This document shows positions 43,809-52,161 of a DNA stretch of 64,000 nt, piece by piece. The notes under the pieces were generated by a model. The model ran no database searches. It saw only the letters and a program-made list of their open reading frames with translations, and was not told the origin of the DNA. Origin of the DNA: Tardiphaga sp. P9-11 (GTDB taxonomy: Bacteria; Pseudomonadota; Alphaproteobacteria; Rhizobiales; Xanthobacteraceae); NCBI RefSeq assembly GCF_008329525.1, contig NZ_NPKQ01000005.1, positions 124,001 through 188,000 on the forward strand, given 5' to 3'. Made by a program: the position numbers and the translations under genes. The number at the start of each line of letters is the position of its first letter. Position 1 is the stretch's first letter.

Positions 43809-45976
43809 GATTTCTTCCCCGCGGCGATCAGACTTCGGTCGATGGGCAGCTTGCGTAGGGCGACGCCCGTCGCGGCATAGATGGCGTTGCGCAGAGCCGG
43901 CGCGCTGCCTATAACGCCTGCCTCACCGATGCCGCCCGGAGCTTCGCCGCTCTTGACGATATGAATCTCGATCTTCGGCATCTGATCGATACGCAGCATT
44001 CTGTAATCGTGGAAATTGGACTGCTGCACGCGCCCCTTGTCGATCGTGATCTCACCGTATAACGCGGCGGTCAGACCGAACACGATGCCGCCTTCCAGCT
44101 GCGCCGCAATGGTATCCGGATTGACCGCGATACCTGTATCGACGGCGAGCGTGACCCGGTGCAGACGAACTTCGCCGAGATCGTCGACCTCCGCTTCAAC
44201 GACCGTCGCGATCGCGGTGTCGAAGGTCGGTTGAAGGCTGACGCCGCGGCCAAATCGTCGAGGAAGCAACTTGCCCCATCCCGACTTCTGCGCCACGAGA
44301 TCCAGAACATTCTGCACCCGGGGCGCTTTCCCGAGCATGGCCCTCCGGAAGGCGATGGGATCCTTACCTGCCTTGCGCGCCAATTCGTCCATGAAGCTTT
44401 CGATGGCGAACACGTTGTTATTGGGGCCTACGCCGCGGAAAAATCCAGTCGGAATCGCCGGAGGCTCTGCACGCACGTATTCGACCTGGAAATTCGGTAT
44501 TTCGTAGGGAGCGTCCGTCGCGCTGTCGACAGCGTCGCCGTCGATGCCGTTCCGAAATCCTGGAGGGAGCCACCGCGCGACGATGGCGGATCCGGCAACT
44601 CGATATTTGAAGGCAACGATCTTGCCGTCCTCCAACGTCGCCGCGACGTCGTCCCGATAGATAGGTCGATAAATGTCGTGTTGGATGTCTTCTTCGCGCG
44701 TCCAAACGACCTTTACCGGACCGTCGACGTGCCTTCCGATGCGCACGGCTGCAATCACCATGTCGGGTTCAAGCCTTCTGCCGAAACCGCCTCCGAGCAG
44801 ATGCTGGTTGACGATGACCTTGTCCACCGGAACACCAGCGGCTTTCGCCGCTTCGGACTGCACGCGCGTCATGATCTGCGTGCCCACCCAGACCTCGCAG
44901 GCTTCCTTCTTGACATGGACGGTGCAATTCAATGGCTCCATCGTGGCGTGTGCGAGGAACGGCAATTCGAACGACGCCTCGTATTTCTCGCCGACAGCGA
45001 GGCCTTTCGTGACATCTCCGTTCGTCTTGGCGACCGCGCCCCCCTTGGCGCTGGCGACCCGCAGTTGCTTCCATATCTCCTCGGAATCGAGGTTGGCGTT
45101 CGGACCCTCGTCCCAGATAATGTTCAACGCCTCCAACCCGCATTTTGCGGCCCACATATTGTCGCCGACCACCGCGACAAGATCTTCGAGGACGACGATC
45201 TTCCGAACGCCCGGGACCTTTTTCGCGGCGGTGTCGTCGATCTTTGCGACCTTGCCACCGAAAACCGGACATTGTGCCAAGGTCGCGAAGCTTAGGCCCG
45301 GCATCATGGCGTCTATGCCGTATTTCGCCTTGCCGTTGACTTTGTCGGGAGTATCGAGACGTTTGAGAGGTTTTCCAATGAGCTTGAACTCATCCGGATT
45401 CTTGAAAGGAGTGTCCTTTGGAATCGGAAGTGCGCTGGCCGCTTCCACCAAATCGCCATATGCAAAACTGCGGCCGCTCAGCGCATGGATCACCTCGCTG
45501 TTTGCCGCCGTACAAGTTGCCGGATCGACCTGCCAACGTGCTGCGGCGGCCTGTATCAACATGGCCCGCGCATTTGCGCCCGCCGCGCGCATTGGTTTCC
45601 AGAAGGCCCGAATGGAATTGGAGTTGCCAGTCGACTGCAGACCAAACATCGGATTGCCATACAGCTTGTCGTCCGGCGGCGCGTGCTCGAGCGTGAGGCG
45701 CGAGAAGTCCGCATCGAGTTCCTCCGCCAAGATCATCGCGATAGACGTGTAGATTCCCTGTCCCATTTCGACTTGCGGCATCACAAGCGTGGTGATGCCG
45801 TCGCCGCCAATGCGGATGAACGCGTTCGGTGCGAACCTTGCCGCGGCGATAGGCTGTGTCACCGCGTCCGCCTTGCGTAGCGGAAGATGGAACGCGACCA
45901 GTATTCCGCTCGCTAGTCCTCCGCGCAGGAGGTTCCGGCGCGAGAGCCCGACTTTCTTCGTATCAGCGATCGTCAC
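43805..45976 (-). CDS. Molybdopterin-binding large subunit of aldehyde/isoquinoline oxidoreductase type
   Basis: A 723-aa protein of the xanthine oxidase family, one-chain IorB/CoxL-like form. The N-terminus has a Tat signal (GLSRRNLLRGGLASGILVAFHLP). Molybdopterin-domain features include VMPQVEMGQGIYTSIAMILAEELD, LLGGGFGRRLEPD, GFFRGVGPNNNVFAIESFMDELA and the final GEAPGGIGEAGVIGSAPALRNAIY with the catalytic Glu (GIGEAG). It should hydroxylate an aldehyde or N-heterocycle in the periplasm with the 2Fe-2S and cytochrome subunits. It starts 9 bp after the small-subunit gene. Confidence 0.92.
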   Translation of the reverse strand: MTIADTKKVGLSRRNLLRGGLASGILVAFHLPLRKADAVTQPIAAARFAPNAFIRIGGDGITTLVMPQVEMGQGIYTSIAMILAEELDADFSRLTLEHAPPDDKLYGNPMFGLQSTGNSNSIRAFWKPMRAAGANARAMLIQAAAARWQVDPATCTAANSEVIHALSGRSFAYGDLVEAASALPIPKDTPFKNPDEFKLIGKPLKRLDTPDKVNGKAKYGIDAMMPGLSFATLAQCPVFGGKVAKIDDTAAKKVPGVRKIVVLEDLVAVVGDNMWAAKCGLEALNIIWDEGPNANLDSEEIWKQLRVASAKGGAVAKTNGDVTKGLAVGEKYEASFELPFLAHATMEPLNCTVHVKKEACEVWVGTQIMTRVQSEAAKAAGVPVDKVIVNQHLLGGGFGRRLEPDMVIAAVRIGRHVDGPVKVVWTREEDIQHDIYRPIYRDDVAATLEDGKIVAFKYRVAGSAIVARWLPPGFRNGIDGDAVDSATDAPYEIPNFQVEYVRAEPPAIPTGFFRGVGPNNNVFAIESFMDELARKAGKDPIAFRRAMLGKAPRVQNVLDLVAQKSGWGKLLPRRFGRGVSLQPTFDTAIATVVEAEVDDLGEVRLHRVTLAVDTGIAVNPDTIAAQLEGGIVFGLTAALYGEITIDKGRVQQSNFHDYRMLRIDQMPKIEIHIVKSGEAPGGIGEAGVIGSAPALRNAIYAATGVALRKLPIDRSLIAAGKKS

Positions 45977-45985
45977 GACCGGCTC

Positions 45986-46450
45986 CTATGGTTGGCGTTC
46001 GGACGAAGCGAGTTTGATCGCGTCGCGAATTCTCTTGTAGGTTCCGCAGCGGCAAATGTTGCCTGCCATCGCAGCATCGATGTCGGCGTCGTCGGGGCGA
46101 GGCGTCGCGGCAAGCAGCGCGGCGGCCGACATGACCTGTCCGGATTGGCAATAGCCGCATTGGACGACCTCAAGATCGAGCCAAGCCTTCTGCACCTTCG
46201 CGCCGACGGGAGTCACGCCTATGCCTTCGATGGTGGTCACGGCGCGCTCGCCGAGTTCGCCGATCGATAGCAGGCATGAGCGAACAGCCTTCCCGTCGAC
46301 ATGCACCGTGCAGGCGCCGCACAACGCTGCGCCACATCCGAACTTAGTACCCGTCATGCCCAGAACGTCCCTGAGGACCCAGAGAAGCGGCATCTCGTCC
46401 GGCACATCTACGGACTTCCGTTCGCCGTTTAAGTTCAATACCGTCGTCAT
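45986..46450 (-). CDS. 2Fe-2S small subunit of molybdenum hydroxylase (IorA-like)
   Basis: A 154-aa protein with two 2Fe-2S clusters: the plant-ferredoxin-type [22 protein letters not shown] and the all-helical [18 protein letters not shown] plus [16 protein letters not shown]. It moves electrons from the molybdenum centre. It lacks its own signal and is probably carried out with the Tat-tagged large subunit. ATG 46450 follows GAGGTGAGA; GTG 46456 is also in frame. It is the first gene of the reverse operon small subunit, large subunit, cytochrome c. Confidence 0.92.
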   Translation of the reverse strand: MTTVLNLNGERKSVDVPDEMPLLWVLRDVLGMTGTKFGCGAALCGACTVHVDGKAVRSCLLSIGELGERAVTTIEGIGVTPVGAKVQKAWLDLEVVQCGYCQSGQVMSAAALLAATPRPDDADIDAAMAGNICRCGTYKRIRDAIKLASSERQP

Positions 46451-46765
46451 TCTCACCTCGGTCGTGTATTAGGTCGGGAAAACGTGGATCCCGCCGTTTC
46501 CGGCTGCGTGTATCTCGCCAGTCGCAGATTTCGTATGCATAGAAGCCAGGCGATCCGCTGCCCGCAACCATCCACATGTATGATGCACGATGGGGGTGGC
46601 TCACTTCGCGCGACGATCCGACGTGCAGTTCGATGTCGTCCTCGACCGAAAGGCCTTGTCGCAGAGCGTTAGCTGCTGGTGAAAGACGACAAGGTATCGG
46701 CGGTCGCGGCCGGGTCCTCGACGGCGAGCCAATGCCTGGATTCCGGGATGACGTTCAACGTGACG
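46451..46765. other. Intergenic region with hydrolase remnant
   Basis: A 315-bp gap upstream of the molybdenum hydroxylase operon. It holds a weak match to the regulatory element (46570-46584) and, on the reverse strand at 46669-46780, the tail of a lost alpha/beta hydrolase. No intact gene is seen. Confidence 0.55.
46570..46584. promoter_or_regulatory. ATAC-N4-GTAT-like element I (one mismatch)
   Basis: ATCC-ACAT-GTAT-GAT, one change from the consensus, 119 bp before the start of the 2Fe-2S subunit gene on the reverse strand. A further GTATG lies at 46533-46537. Position fits the other elements. Confidence 0.4.
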
Positions 46766-46780
46766 TTAAGGTACTGGGGT
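46669..46780 (-). pseudogene. C-terminal remnant of an alpha/beta hydrolase
   Basis: Read in reverse, an open frame of about 36 codons encodes NVTLNVIPESRHWLAVEDPA and then ATADTLSSFTSS and a stop. This matches the end of alpha/beta hydrolases, where VIPDxGHWLMEEQP... carries the catalytic His; here the Gly before His is Arg. Nothing upstream continues the protein: the frame is closed by a stop just beyond, and the intact GST gene overlaps the 5' end in another frame. It is a deletion remnant. Confidence 0.6.
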
Positions 46781-47401
46781 CAAGTCGCTTACGGAGACTA
46801 GGCCCGGTCCCTCGATGTCGAGGGCAGCGCGGACCGTGGGCCTGCTACCGACGATATTGAGGAAGCGTGCAAGTCTCGGAAACTCATCGATCGAAATCTT
46901 GAAGAAGCGGGTCCAACTTGCGATGACGAAGAGATATGCGTCCGCAGCGGTGAACACTTGTCCTGTTAGAAATGGTCCTGTGAGCTCCCTTTCCACGAAG
47001 CCGAGCCTGCTTCGGATACGTTCGATCACCAAATCGCGCATCCCTGCGTCGATGTTCGGCCAGTACAGCGGCACGAAGCTCTTGTGCAGTTCGGCGGCCA
47101 CGAAGCTCTGCCATTCGATCACCCGATAGCGGTCCATGGTGCCAGCGGCCGGCATGAGATCGTATCGCCCGGCAAGATCGCAGACGTATTGTGCGATGAC
47201 CATGTTTTCTGTCAGCCGCCCGCCATCGTTCAATTCAAGGAGAGGCACCATACCCCGCGATGCGACAGATCGGTAGTCGGAGCCGTCGGCTCGTGTCTTT
47301 ATGGTGACGTTCACGACCTCCAGATCGAACGGCTTTCCTATCTCGCGTAGGAGAATGTGGACCGAGAGGGAACTCGCCCCCGGATGAGTGTAAAGCTTCA
47401 T
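46766..47401 (-). CDS. Glutathione S-transferase family protein
   Basis: A 211-aa GST. The thioredoxin-like N-terminal domain begins MKLYTHPGASSLSVHILLREIGKPFDLE with the active-site Ser pair (GASSLS) of beta/bacterial-type enzymes, and has cis-Pro MVPLLELNDG and GGRLTENMVIAQYV. The helical C-terminal domain follows. It would conjugate glutathione to electrophiles. Its stop codon lies inside the hydrolase remnant. It is 26 bp downstream of the alcohol dehydrogenase gene on the same strand, so the two are probably co-transcribed. Confidence 0.88.
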   Translation of the reverse strand: MKLYTHPGASSLSVHILLREIGKPFDLEVVNVTIKTRADGSDYRSVASRGMVPLLELNDGGRLTENMVIAQYVCDLAGRYDLMPAAGTMDRYRVIEWQSFVAAELHKSFVPLYWPNIDAGMRDLVIERIRSRLGFVERELTGPFLTGQVFTAADAYLFVIASWTRFFKISIDEFPRLARFLNIVGSRPTVRAALDIEGPGLVSVSDLTPVP

Positions 47402-47427
47402 TTGGAAAGCCCTTTCGGCCTACTGCG

Positions 47428-48516
47428 TTAGAACGAAGTGATGACGCTTCGTGCGACGGCGCCGCGCTTCAGATCCTCGTACGCCTGGTTGATCTCGCTG
47501 ATGTTGATCGTGCGCGAGATCAGATCGTCGAGGTTGAAGCGGCCCTGCAGGTAGAGATCGGCGTACATCGGAACGTCGTGTTTGATGTTGCTGGAGCCCA
47601 TGAAGACCCCCTGCAGCTTCACCTGACGGACGATGACGTCGAGGCCCTGAAGCGCCATTTCCATTCCCGGCCGGTGCAGTCCGATGAGATAGGCGCCGCC
47701 TCCTACCCGGGCCATCTGAACCGCCTGTTGCGATGTCGGTACAAGCCCGATGACTTCGAAGGCATGGTCCACGCCGCCGCCGGACAGCTTGCGCACCGTT
47801 GCGACTGCGTCGCCTGCTGAGGGGTTGACGAAGTGTGTCGCACCGAACTTGAGGGCCAGAGCTTCTTTTTCAGGCTGGAGATCGATAGCGATGATCTGCT
47901 CCGCGCCGGCCAGCTTGGCTCCCGAAATGGCGTTCAACCCGACCCCGCCGACGCCGATCACGACCACTCTGTCACCTGGCCGCATGCCAGCCGTGTTGAT
48001 CGCGGCTCCGGCTCCGGTGATGACGCTGCAGCCCAGAAGCGACGCCTGGGGAAACGGCAGCTCCTTGGGAACGCGGACCAACTGGTTTTCGTGAATCAGA
48101 GCGTATTCGGCAAAGCCGGCTGTCCCAAATCCCGTTGTGACGGGCTGGCCGTTTCTCGTGATGCGTTGACCCTCAGCCGCGGGCCGAAGCGTTTCGTTCG
48201 GGCTATCACACTGGAAGCTTCGCCCTCCGATGCAGGGGCGGCAATGGCCGCAAGTCTGGATCAGCGACCCCACTACGTGGTCGCCCACGGCGAAATCATG
48301 CACTTCCGGTCCCACTTCCCGGACGATGCCGGCGACCTCGTGGCCCAACACTGCCGGAAGCGGCGTTCCATAATTTGCCTCGGCCAGATGGAGATCCGAA
48401 TGGCAGAGCCCGCAAGCCTTGACCTCTACCAACACCTCTCGATGCAACGGCTTGCCGATCTCGAGCTCTTCGATATCGAACTTGCCGCTGAAGCTGTTCA
48501 GTACTGCCGCCTTCAT
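47428..48516 (-). CDS. Zinc-dependent alcohol dehydrogenase (class III / Adh-like)
   Basis: A 362-aa MDR-family alcohol dehydrogenase. It has the catalytic zinc ligands (KACGLCHSDLH Cys, GHEVAGIVREVG His-Glu), the structural zinc-type CGHCRPCIGGRSFQC with four Cys, and the NAD motif VIGVGGVGLNAISGAKLAGA. Length, the PxxGHE region and a long loop after the structural zinc resemble mycothiol/formaldehyde-type dehydrogenases. AAGGATCATCAA precedes ATG 48516. It is divergent from the isochorismatase-like gene, and each gene has its own ATAC-N4-GTAT element. Confidence 0.92.
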   Translation of the reverse strand: MKAAVLNSFSGKFDIEELEIGKPLHREVLVEVKACGLCHSDLHLAEANYGTPLPAVLGHEVAGIVREVGPEVHDFAVGDHVVGSLIQTCGHCRPCIGGRSFQCDSPNETLRPAAEGQRITRNGQPVTTGFGTAGFAEYALIHENQLVRVPKELPFPQASLLGCSVITGAGAAINTAGMRPGDRVVVIGVGGVGLNAISGAKLAGAEQIIAIDLQPEKEALALKFGATHFVNPSAGDAVATVRKLSGGGVDHAFEVIGLVPTSQQAVQMARVGGGAYLIGLHRPGMEMALQGLDVIVRQVKLQGVFMGSSNIKHDVPMYADLYLQGRFNLDDLISRTINISEINQAYEDLKRGAVARSVITSF

Positions 48517-48603
48517 TTGATGATCCTTCGAGCTGCGCAACGCTACGAGAGCGTTCTGTGGGCTTGAAGGTGGCGTAGGCTCAAGTGTCGCCCACCGATA
48601 TCT

Positions 48604-48618
48604 ATACAGGCGTATGAT
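48604..48618. promoter_or_regulatory. ATAC-N4-GTAT element D
   Basis: ATAC-AGGC-GTAT-GAT, 87 bp before the alcohol dehydrogenase start codon (reverse strand). With element E it forms a pair in the divergent promoter region, one near each gene. Confidence 0.65.
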
Positions 48619-48666
48619 GTGACCCAAGCGGTCGGCGGCATTGATGCGCCGCGCCCCGCCCCGCCT

Positions 48667-48681
48667 ATACACGAGTATGGT
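48667..48681. promoter_or_regulatory. ATAC-N4-GTAT element E
   Basis: ATAC-ACGA-GTAT-GGT, 110 bp before the isochorismatase-like gene start. It is centred 63 bp (six helix turns) from element D. Confidence 0.65.
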
Positions 48682-48791
48682 TCCACTGCGGACGTAGATC
48701 GAACAGAGTGAATGTGTCGATCACCGCAGACAGAACATCACGGATGGCAGTGCGGCGGTCGCAACAGTGCCGCTCTAACGGAAGAACAGCC

Positions 48792-49523
48792 ATGTCCTCG
48801 GAAATATCGAACGCTCGTTACGCCGATCCCGAGAATCCAGCCCTTCCGAAAATCGACTTCAACCTCGACATCGCGAGGGTCGCGCTGGTGGTGACGGACC
48901 CGCAGATCGACTTCCTTAGTCCTGACGGCGCAACGTGGGCCGTATTCCAGGAAAGCATCACCGAACAGCGGACCGTGCCGAATCTGCGCAGGTTGTTCGT
49001 CGCGGCGAAGGAGGCTGATATTCCAGTCGTCATCTCGCCGCACTACTACTATCCTCACGACCATAAATGGGACTTCACGGCGCCCGGCGAGGCGCTGATG
49101 CACAAGCTTCGGATGTTCAACCGGCGCGATCCGCTCTCGCTCGAAGGGTTCGCTTGTTCGGGAGCGGACTGGTTACCGGAGTTCAAGGATCTCATAGATG
49201 ACGGCAAGACCATAGTGTGCTCGCCGCATAAGATCGCCGGCCCCCAAACGAACGATACGATCTTCCAGCTGCGCAAGAAGAAGGTGGACCAGGTGATACT
49301 TGCCGGAATGGCCGCGAATTTCTGCGTCGAATCTCACCTGCGTGATTTCGTCGAGCATGGATTAGAAGTCGCGGTCGTTAGAGATGCGACAGCTGGAAGC
49401 AAGATTCCCGAAGGCGACGCGTACGCGGCCGCCCTTCTAAATTTTCGATGGCTTGCCAATGCTTTGCTGACGACCGATGAGGTGGTCGCGACGCTCGGCA
49501 CGATGAAGGCTGCCGCCGTATAG
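48792..49523 (+). CDS. Isochorismatase-like cysteine hydrolase
   Basis: A 243-aa cysteine hydrolase. The catalytic triad is readable: Asp in VVTDPQIDFLS, Lys in the CSPHKIAGPQT region, and Cys in GMAANFCVESHLRDFVEHG. Family members hydrolyse amides or vinyl ethers (nicotinamide, N-carbamoyl compounds, biuret, isochorismate). A cis-peptide motif before Cys (AGMAANFC) is present. GGAAGAAC lies before ATG 48792; the open frame extends to 48708. It is divergent from the alcohol dehydrogenase, with element E upstream. Substrate unknown. Confidence 0.88.
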   Translation: MSSEISNARYADPENPALPKIDFNLDIARVALVVTDPQIDFLSPDGATWAVFQESITEQRTVPNLRRLFVAAKEADIPVVISPHYYYPHDHKWDFTAPGEALMHKLRMFNRRDPLSLEGFACSGADWLPEFKDLIDDGKTIVCSPHKIAGPQTNDTIFQLRKKKVDQVILAGMAANFCVESHLRDFVEHGLEVAVVRDATAGSKIPEGDAYAAALLNFRWLANALLTTDEVVATLGTMKAAAV

Positions 49524-49716
49524 GAAAGCGATCGGAGGCGGCGAACGGAGCGGGGTGGCCGATCGGATCCCGCGCAGATCGATGGAGCTGTAGAGGACAT
49601 CGTGCACGGATATCCTGTTGGCTACACGCGAATTACCGCCGCCATGGCGGAAATCATGAACATTCCAACGGGAATTGCGCCGGGGATGCGAAACAGCAAA
49701 GCTTGAAAGGAAAACG

Positions 49717-50703
49717 ATGACTGATGAGGCAGAGGATCGCGGCTCTGGACCGCATTTCAATCGGCGCGAACTCGTGGTCGGTGCCGCGATTGCAGGCGCA
49801 ACTTTGGCGATTCTGCCCGGCAAATCGTGGGCAGCGGATAAAACTTCGAGACACTCACAAGGAGTAAGACGTATGGGCACGATCAAGGTCAAAGATGGCA
49901 CAGAGATTTTCTTCAAGGACTGGGGTCCGAAGGACGCTCAACCGATAGTCTTCCACCACGGTTGGCCGCTGAGCTCGGACGATTGGGATACCCAGATGCT
50001 GTTTTTTCTGAGCAAAGGGTATCGGGTTATCGCGCATGATCGTCGTGGTCACGGCCGGTCTACGCAGACCGACCTTGGCACGGACATGAACACGTACGCA
50101 GCCGACGTCGCGGAACTCGCGGCCCAACTCGACCTCAAGAAAGCGGTCCATATCGGGCATTCGACTGGTGGCGGCGAAGTCGCGCGCTACGTCGCGAGAC
50201 ATGGCAAAGGTCGCGTGGCAAAGGCCGTTCTCGTCTCCGCCGTGCCGCCGGTGATGGTAAAAAGTGCTCAGAATCCGGGTGGCACTCCAATGGAGGTGTT
50301 CGATGGTCTCCGCGATTCTCTGGCGAAGAACAGGGCGCAATTCTACCTCGATGTTGCGAGCGGCCCTTTCTACGGCTTCAACCGAGAAGGCGCCAAGGTC
50401 TTTCCTGGCACGATCCAGAACTGGTGGCGTCAAGGCATGATCGGCGCGGCAAAGGCCCACTACGACTGCATCAAGGTATTCTCGGAGACCGACTTCACTG
50501 ACGACCTGAAGGCGATCGCCGTACCGACGCTGATCATGCACGGCGACGATGATCAGATCGTGCCGGTGGACGATGCTGCGCCGCTCTCGGCTAAGCTGGT
50601 GAAGGGCGCCGAGCTCAAAATCTACAAGGGATACCCCCACGGCATGCTCACCACCCACGCCGACGTCTTAAATCCCGATCTCCTCGCCTTCATTCGCAAG
50701 TAG
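49717..50703 (+). CDS. Tat-exported alpha/beta hydrolase of non-heme chloroperoxidase type
   Basis: A 328-aa protein. Residues ~15-48 are a Tat signal ([21 protein letters not shown]...AWA), then an insert and the normal start of the family, [18 protein letters not shown]. The elbow is [18 protein letters not shown], the acid in [11 protein letters not shown] and the His in GYPHGML. Cofactor-free haloperoxidases/esterases of this kind are usually cytoplasmic, so export is notable. AAAGG precedes ATG 49717. An internal start near 49873, with a GGAG just upstream, could give a cytoplasmic form. Confidence 0.88.
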   Translation: MTDEAEDRGSGPHFNRRELVVGAAIAGATLAILPGKSWAADKTSRHSQGVRRMGTIKVKDGTEIFFKDWGPKDAQPIVFHHGWPLSSDDWDTQMLFFLSKGYRVIAHDRRGHGRSTQTDLGTDMNTYAADVAELAAQLDLKKAVHIGHSTGGGEVARYVARHGKGRVAKAVLVSAVPPVMVKSAQNPGGTPMEVFDGLRDSLAKNRAQFYLDVASGPFYGFNREGAKVFPGTIQNWWRQGMIGAAKAHYDCIKVFSETDFTDDLKAIAVPTLIMHGDDDQIVPVDDAAPLSAKLVKGAELKIYKGYPHGMLTTHADVLNPDLLAFIRK

Positions 50704-50759
50704 GCGCTGAGGATCGTTAGGGGGCCCGACTGTCGCGTCGGCGCAAACTGCCGCTACTG

Positions 50760-50794
50760 GATGGAGAATCCACCACATCGGTCGATTCTCCATC
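50760..50794 (+). terminator. Hairpin after the haloperoxidase-like gene
   Basis: GATGGAGAATC and GATTCTCCATC are perfect 11-bp arms around a 13-nt loop, 57 bp past the stop codon, followed by TTA only. It resembles in size the hairpin at 30296-30330 (11-bp stem, 13-nt loop). Confidence 0.5.
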
Positions 50795-50931
50795 TTAGGC
50801 TCGGAAGACAGAAGCATCGAAGACGGGTCTATCCCGACACGGGCGGCGTCGTATTGCGGTCGGCGCCGGGGTTACGGCGGCTGCCGGAAGGCCAATGCCG
50901 ATGCCGCGATCTGACGTACAGGATCGAAAGT

Positions 50932-51171
50932 ATGCACAAGGGGTCGATAGCGCTGATAGTTGCTCTGACTGTACTGCTCATCGCCGCCGTATGGTACGCG
51001 CTGGAGGGGCTTCTCCTCGCCGGCGCCCCGATGCCACGCGAGGGATATGTCGCGATGGCCGTCGGTGTTGTATTTTCCTTCGTCGTCGGCGCCGGACTGA
51101 TGGCGTTGCTGTTCATCAGTAGTCGACGTGGGTACGACGAACCGCCGCGAATCGAATCGGATCCAGAATAG
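50932..51171 (+). CDS. Small two-span membrane protein, 79 aa
   Basis: A 79-aa protein with two hydrophobic helices (SIALIVALTVLLIAAVWYAL and VAMAVGVVFSFVVGAGLMALLF) and a short charged tail ending ESDPE. I do not recognise a named family. AGGATCGAAAGT precedes ATG 50932; the frame is open from 50761 but the extra part is unlike protein. It might stabilise a partner membrane protein such as the MFS-kinase nearby; that is speculation. Confidence 0.65.
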   Translation: MHKGSIALIVALTVLLIAAVWYALEGLLLAGAPMPREGYVAMAVGVVFSFVVGAGLMALLFISSRRGYDEPPRIESDPE

Positions 51172-51287
51172 ATACGGCTGCCCGGCCAGCTCACAACTTT
51201 TCTATGAAGGCAGCGGCGGTCGAAGCGGACCGATCATGGGCGACGCCCGCGCATCGCCGAACAGCATTCGAACGATCTAGCGAATAT

Positions 51288-51302
51288 AGACCTCCGTATG
51301 AT
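51288..51302. promoter_or_regulatory. ATAC-N4-GTAT-like element F (one mismatch)
   Basis: AGAC-CTCC-GTAT-GAT, one base from consensus, 67 bp before the favoured start of the soluble histidine kinase gene. Confidence 0.5.
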
Positions 51303-51369
51303 TCCGCGACGCAACGGCTTCCGCGATGTTGCGATAGATAATTCGATGATGCCGAACGTAGAGGAAGTG

Positions 51370-52098
51370 ATGACATATTCGACGGATAGGATGACCGCGA
51401 CCGAAGCGCTCGCGCAGGCTGAAGCGGCTCGGTTAAGCCTCGCGCGTATCATGGCCGTCGCGGGCCACGATCTGAAGCAGCCTCTGCAGATAGCGGTCAT
51501 GTCGATTGAACGCGCAATGAGCGACACGTTGGGGCAGGTCGCCCAAAGGCGTTTGTCGATGGCGCTTGACGCGCTCTGTCGCTTGGACACTGAATTGAGC
51601 GAGTTGGCAAGGTCATCACAGATCGACCGGTCGTCTGATCAATCGATCGAAAAAGTGGCGCTCGGGACGCTGCTTTCCGATCTCGAAGACGATTGGTTTG
51701 AATACGCGTCGAGCCGGGATATCGCTTTCTACGTCGAGCCAAGCGCGCTCGATGTTCGCAGCAATCAGGCCATGCTTCGGACCATCCTGCGCAATCTCGT
51801 CGGAAACGCGATCAAATTCTCGCCATCTGGATCCTGTGTCGGAGTCAATTGCCGCATCGGCGTCAACGAGGTGACGATTGAGATCAGCGACGAAGGATGC
51901 GGAATCCCAGAGCTCGAGTTATCGCGGATATTCGAGGTGTTCGCCCGCGGCGAACGCTCTCACCACACGTGCGGTCTTGGCCTCGGATTGTACATCGTTC
52001 GGGAGACCGCGGATATTCTCAAGCATCCGGTGACGGTCAGATCGATACAGGGAGAAGGTTCGACGTTCTCGGTAACCATACCCCTGATGGAGAACTGA
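51370..52098 (+). CDS. Soluble histidine kinase without sensor domain
   Basis: About 242 aa. A short N-terminal helix leads into a HisKA domain (H-box MAVAGHDLKQPLQIAVMS, His near residue 33) and the HATPase (N-box LRNLVGNAIKFSPSG, G1 DEGCGIPE, G2 GLGLGLYIVRET). There is no signal, membrane span or PAS, so input must come from a partner. I favour ATG 51370, 5 nt after GAGG; ATG 51346 is the alternative. It is convergent with the MFS-kinase gene and may phosphorylate the FixJ-type or single-domain regulators of the cluster. Confidence 0.85.
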   Translation: MTYSTDRMTATEALAQAEAARLSLARIMAVAGHDLKQPLQIAVMSIERAMSDTLGQVAQRRLSMALDALCRLDTELSELARSSQIDRSSDQSIEKVALGTLLSDLEDDWFEYASSRDIAFYVEPSALDVRSNQAMLRTILRNLVGNAIKFSPSGSCVGVNCRIGVNEVTIEISDEGCGIPELELSRIFEVFARGERSHHTCGLGLGLYIVRETADILKHPVTVRSIQGEGSTFSVTIPLMEN

Positions 52099-52161
52099 TC
52101 GATCCTACGGGCCGGCCGCGGGGGTGCGGTGGCACGTCTGCGAGCGGGTTCTGGATAGTCG

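Noticed and set aside
44159-45295. Long forward frame opposite the molybdopterin subunit
   Set aside because: Antisense shadow of a strongly supported gene; no family features.
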